From contig JAYKAV010002952.1 in the NCBI GenBank assembly GCA_035582835.1, positions 269,230 through 333,229 on the forward strand: a DNA stretch of 64,000 bases. Direction: 5' to 3'. Under the pieces are notes generated by a model, which saw only the letters and a program-made list of their open reading frames with translations, had not been told where the DNA came from and ran no database searches. The DNA is from Phoebastria nigripes. Its lineage: Eukaryota > Chordata > Aves > Procellariiformes > Diomedeidae. Shown here in pieces: positions 62,396-64,000 of the stretch (positions within the stretch are counted from its first letter, which is position 1; each line of letters opens with the position of its first letter). The position numbers and the translations under genes were made by a program.

Positions 62396-62977
62396 TGTAA
62401 TCTGATCAGATCCATAGGTTTGGGTTGGCTTTTGGGTTGCATTGGCATTGTTTGTCTTGGGGATTGGAGGCACCAAGGGTGGAGGGGGGTAGTGGGGGGG
62501 CCCCGGCAGGGCTCTGGTGAGATAAGTGAAGAGGTACATCCTTGAAACTAGATAAGAGCTACCAATTAACCCCATTGTTCCCAGCAAACTCCTCTAGAGT
62601 AGTCTGACCTATTCTGACCTATTCTAATTAGCATAGTAAAAACCCCACCCACAGGCAGGAAAGTCCCCTACTCAACAAAGCCCCTTCCCCACTGAATATG
62701 CGCAGTAAAAGAAAGGACACTGTGACTTTAAGGGGAGATGAGGCATTACAAGAACCAATAGAAGCAAGGATTACTAATTGTAGATGTAAAAAGTACTGAT
62801 AACTGTTGCTCTGAATGTATAAAATGCTTACTGTGTGTTAACTGAGGGGTGCTAGCTTTGTGGAGTTACCACCCAGCACCCATCTCTGTGCAGACATGAA
62901 ATAAACAAATATCTCAGCTCTGTGTGTGAGATTGGCTTATTGCACACCGGGTGACGGACCCCGCTTGAGGGACAACA
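62396..62977 (+). mobile_element. Class I (gammaretrovirus-type) solo LTR
   Basis: A second, unrelated LTR class. TATAAAA lies at 62818-62824, AATAAA at 62900-62905, and the U5-like end is CACCGGGTGACGGACCCCGC, closing at GACAACA (62977). It is followed by CCAT (62978-62981). TG preceded by CCAT occurs at two possible starts: 62396 (length 582) and 62576 (length 402). Either gives the 4-bp target duplication expected for gammaretroviral integrases. The shorter version has the more usual U3 length. A G-rich segment at 62480-62515 lies in the longer one. No primer-binding site or internal region follows, so it is a solo LTR. Confidence 0.72.
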
Positions 62978-63231
62978 CCATCTCCAACTCCAGGTGACAT
63001 CCCTGATAAATCACTGCTTCCCAGATCCAAGCATTTGTGAGCTGTGTGATTTTCTTCTTCAGTCAGTAAATGTTGTGGAAACAGGCTTATTAAACATATG
63101 GCTTACTCTTTTCCAATGCAGGTTGTTAGCCTTTTCTCAGCTTTCCAGAGGTCAAGCACTTGGCACCGGTCCTGACAACATGATGATGCCAAACTGCGCT
63201 TTCTGCTGCTGGAATAGACGGATACCCAGAG
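62978..63231. other. Non-genic sequence after class I LTR
   Basis: Unique sequence carrying an 84-codon plus frame (62994-63248) with no recognised homology. Confidence 0.4.
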
Positions 63232-63290
63232 GTGAGCTAGCTCCCTAAAAACCAGCTTATGTACATTCACACTATGTTGCAGTCACCCCA
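63232..63290 (+). repeat. Unclassified repeat unit, copy 2 of a direct pair
   Basis: GTGAGCTAGCTCC, a spacer, AGCTTATGTACATTCACACT, then ATGTTGCAGTCA. Same order and orientation as 61809-61871. The class I LTR lies between the two copies. Confidence 0.4.
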
Positions 63291-64000
63291 GACTGGAAAT
63301 CAGTCACTCAAAGTAGTCAGTACTGTACCACATTTGTGGTCTGAAGATCCAGCTTGAAACCCTGTAGCTCGATTTCATAAAAGCCAGGCACTCACAATAC
63401 AGCCAAGCTTGAACACACAGAACAGATATAATACTAAGACTTTTGAAACCACCTTAACCTAAGCCTCCAAGGTGTACACATCCACTAACAGCACAGAGCT
63501 GGCCCCACGCAGCCCATGCTTTTATTAAGAATGGGATTTGCCCACCATAACAAACGTTCTGCACAGATAAAGGAATTGTTTGTGAAGTACCTAAGCTTTT
63601 TCATTGTGTGTAATTCTGAACAAAGAACAGATTTTGATAGAATTTCATACATAACTGAAATTCAGGCATGCAAAAGAAGAATTAAAAAGTGGATGAAGGT
63701 GTTCCATTATTGCTCAAAAGATGAGTGCCATGCAGCCTGCCCAGTGAATGACAGAGGTGTCCTATAGAGAAAATGTAGAAGAAATATGGTTGTGGAACTG
63801 AAGACTGAATGGTCAAGCTTCNTGACTTTGAAGTGACTTTGACTTCTGAGTGTTGACAAACTCAAAATCTTAAAACAATTGGATATTTTAGTTGAGCAGG
63901 CTTTGCAACCTATTTAAAAACTGTGAAAGAGAAATGAGACAAAGAAAAGATATCAAGTCTTAAGGCGTAGAAGAGAAGCAAAGAAAAAGACAATAAAAGA
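63291..64000. other. Non-genic sequence to the window end
   Basis: Unique DNA with an N at 63822. A plus frame at 63516-63767 (83 codons, including LFVKYLSFFIVCNSEQRTD) ends in TAG without splice context or recognisable homology. Confidence 0.4.

Noticed and set aside
62375..62587. Minus-strand proline-rich frame resembling a retroviral gag fragment
   Set aside because: It overlaps the LTR edge, its Pro-rich part comes from a G-run on the plus strand, and there is no other viral coding sequence nearby.

Overview
This window looks like bird nuclear DNA, most likely from a non-galliform (neoavian) bird. The evidence is the repeat content: several 5'-truncated CR1 LINEs with the bird-type 3' end (gatgatct...ccaacc followed by ATTCTATG-type octamers), ERVL-like solo LTRs of the 'TGTCCTGGTTTcggctggg...gttaaaccac' type, and an A+T-rich background with no operons, no dense coding and no rRNA or tRNA genes. 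Single isolated N's are scattered through the sequence and are densest inside the CR1 copies. No host gene could be identified by its protein sequence. The window reads as intergenic or deep intronic DNA.

Layout. 1-9,021: unique A+T-rich sequence with a decayed L3/CR1-type LINE (2.2-3.06 kb), an extreme A+T tract (5.51-5.65 kb) and a G+C-rich block (5.84-6.04 kb). 9,022-9,536: ERVL-type solo LTR (+). 9.5-17.8 kb: unique sequence with a 72-bp poly(A)/TA microsatellite near 13.2-13.4 kb and a segment near 16 kb open on both strands. 17,848-17,995: short CR1 3' end (-). 22,966-23,780: CR1 3' part (+). 24,298-24,858: LTR (-) with a perfect 5-bp target duplication. 28.37-30.70 kb: CR1 endonuclease segment (-) followed by a CR1 3' segment (+), possibly one 5'-inverted insertion. 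31,067-31,590: LTR (-), a close relative of the 9.0-kb copy. 36,176-37,040: CR1 reverse transcriptase fragment (-). 40,535-40,760: long pentanucleotide satellite. 48,222-48,813: older LTR (+). 56.5-60 kb: possible remnants of very old amniote repeats. 62.4-62.98 kb: a different, gammaretrovirus-type LTR with TATA box, AATAAA and a candidate 4-bp target duplication.

There is no set of genes acting together here. A few stretches have good splice signals around open frames (notably 32.45-35.21 kb on +). They are listed as low-confidence candidate exons because no homology was recognised and similar patterns arise by chance. No previously undescribed system could be demonstrated. The most useful points are the repeat structures: a possible twin-primed CR1, two near-identical inverted solo LTRs about 22 kb apart, a CR1 endonuclease whose two catalytic Asp positions are both changed, and a class I LTR with two equally placed candidate starts.
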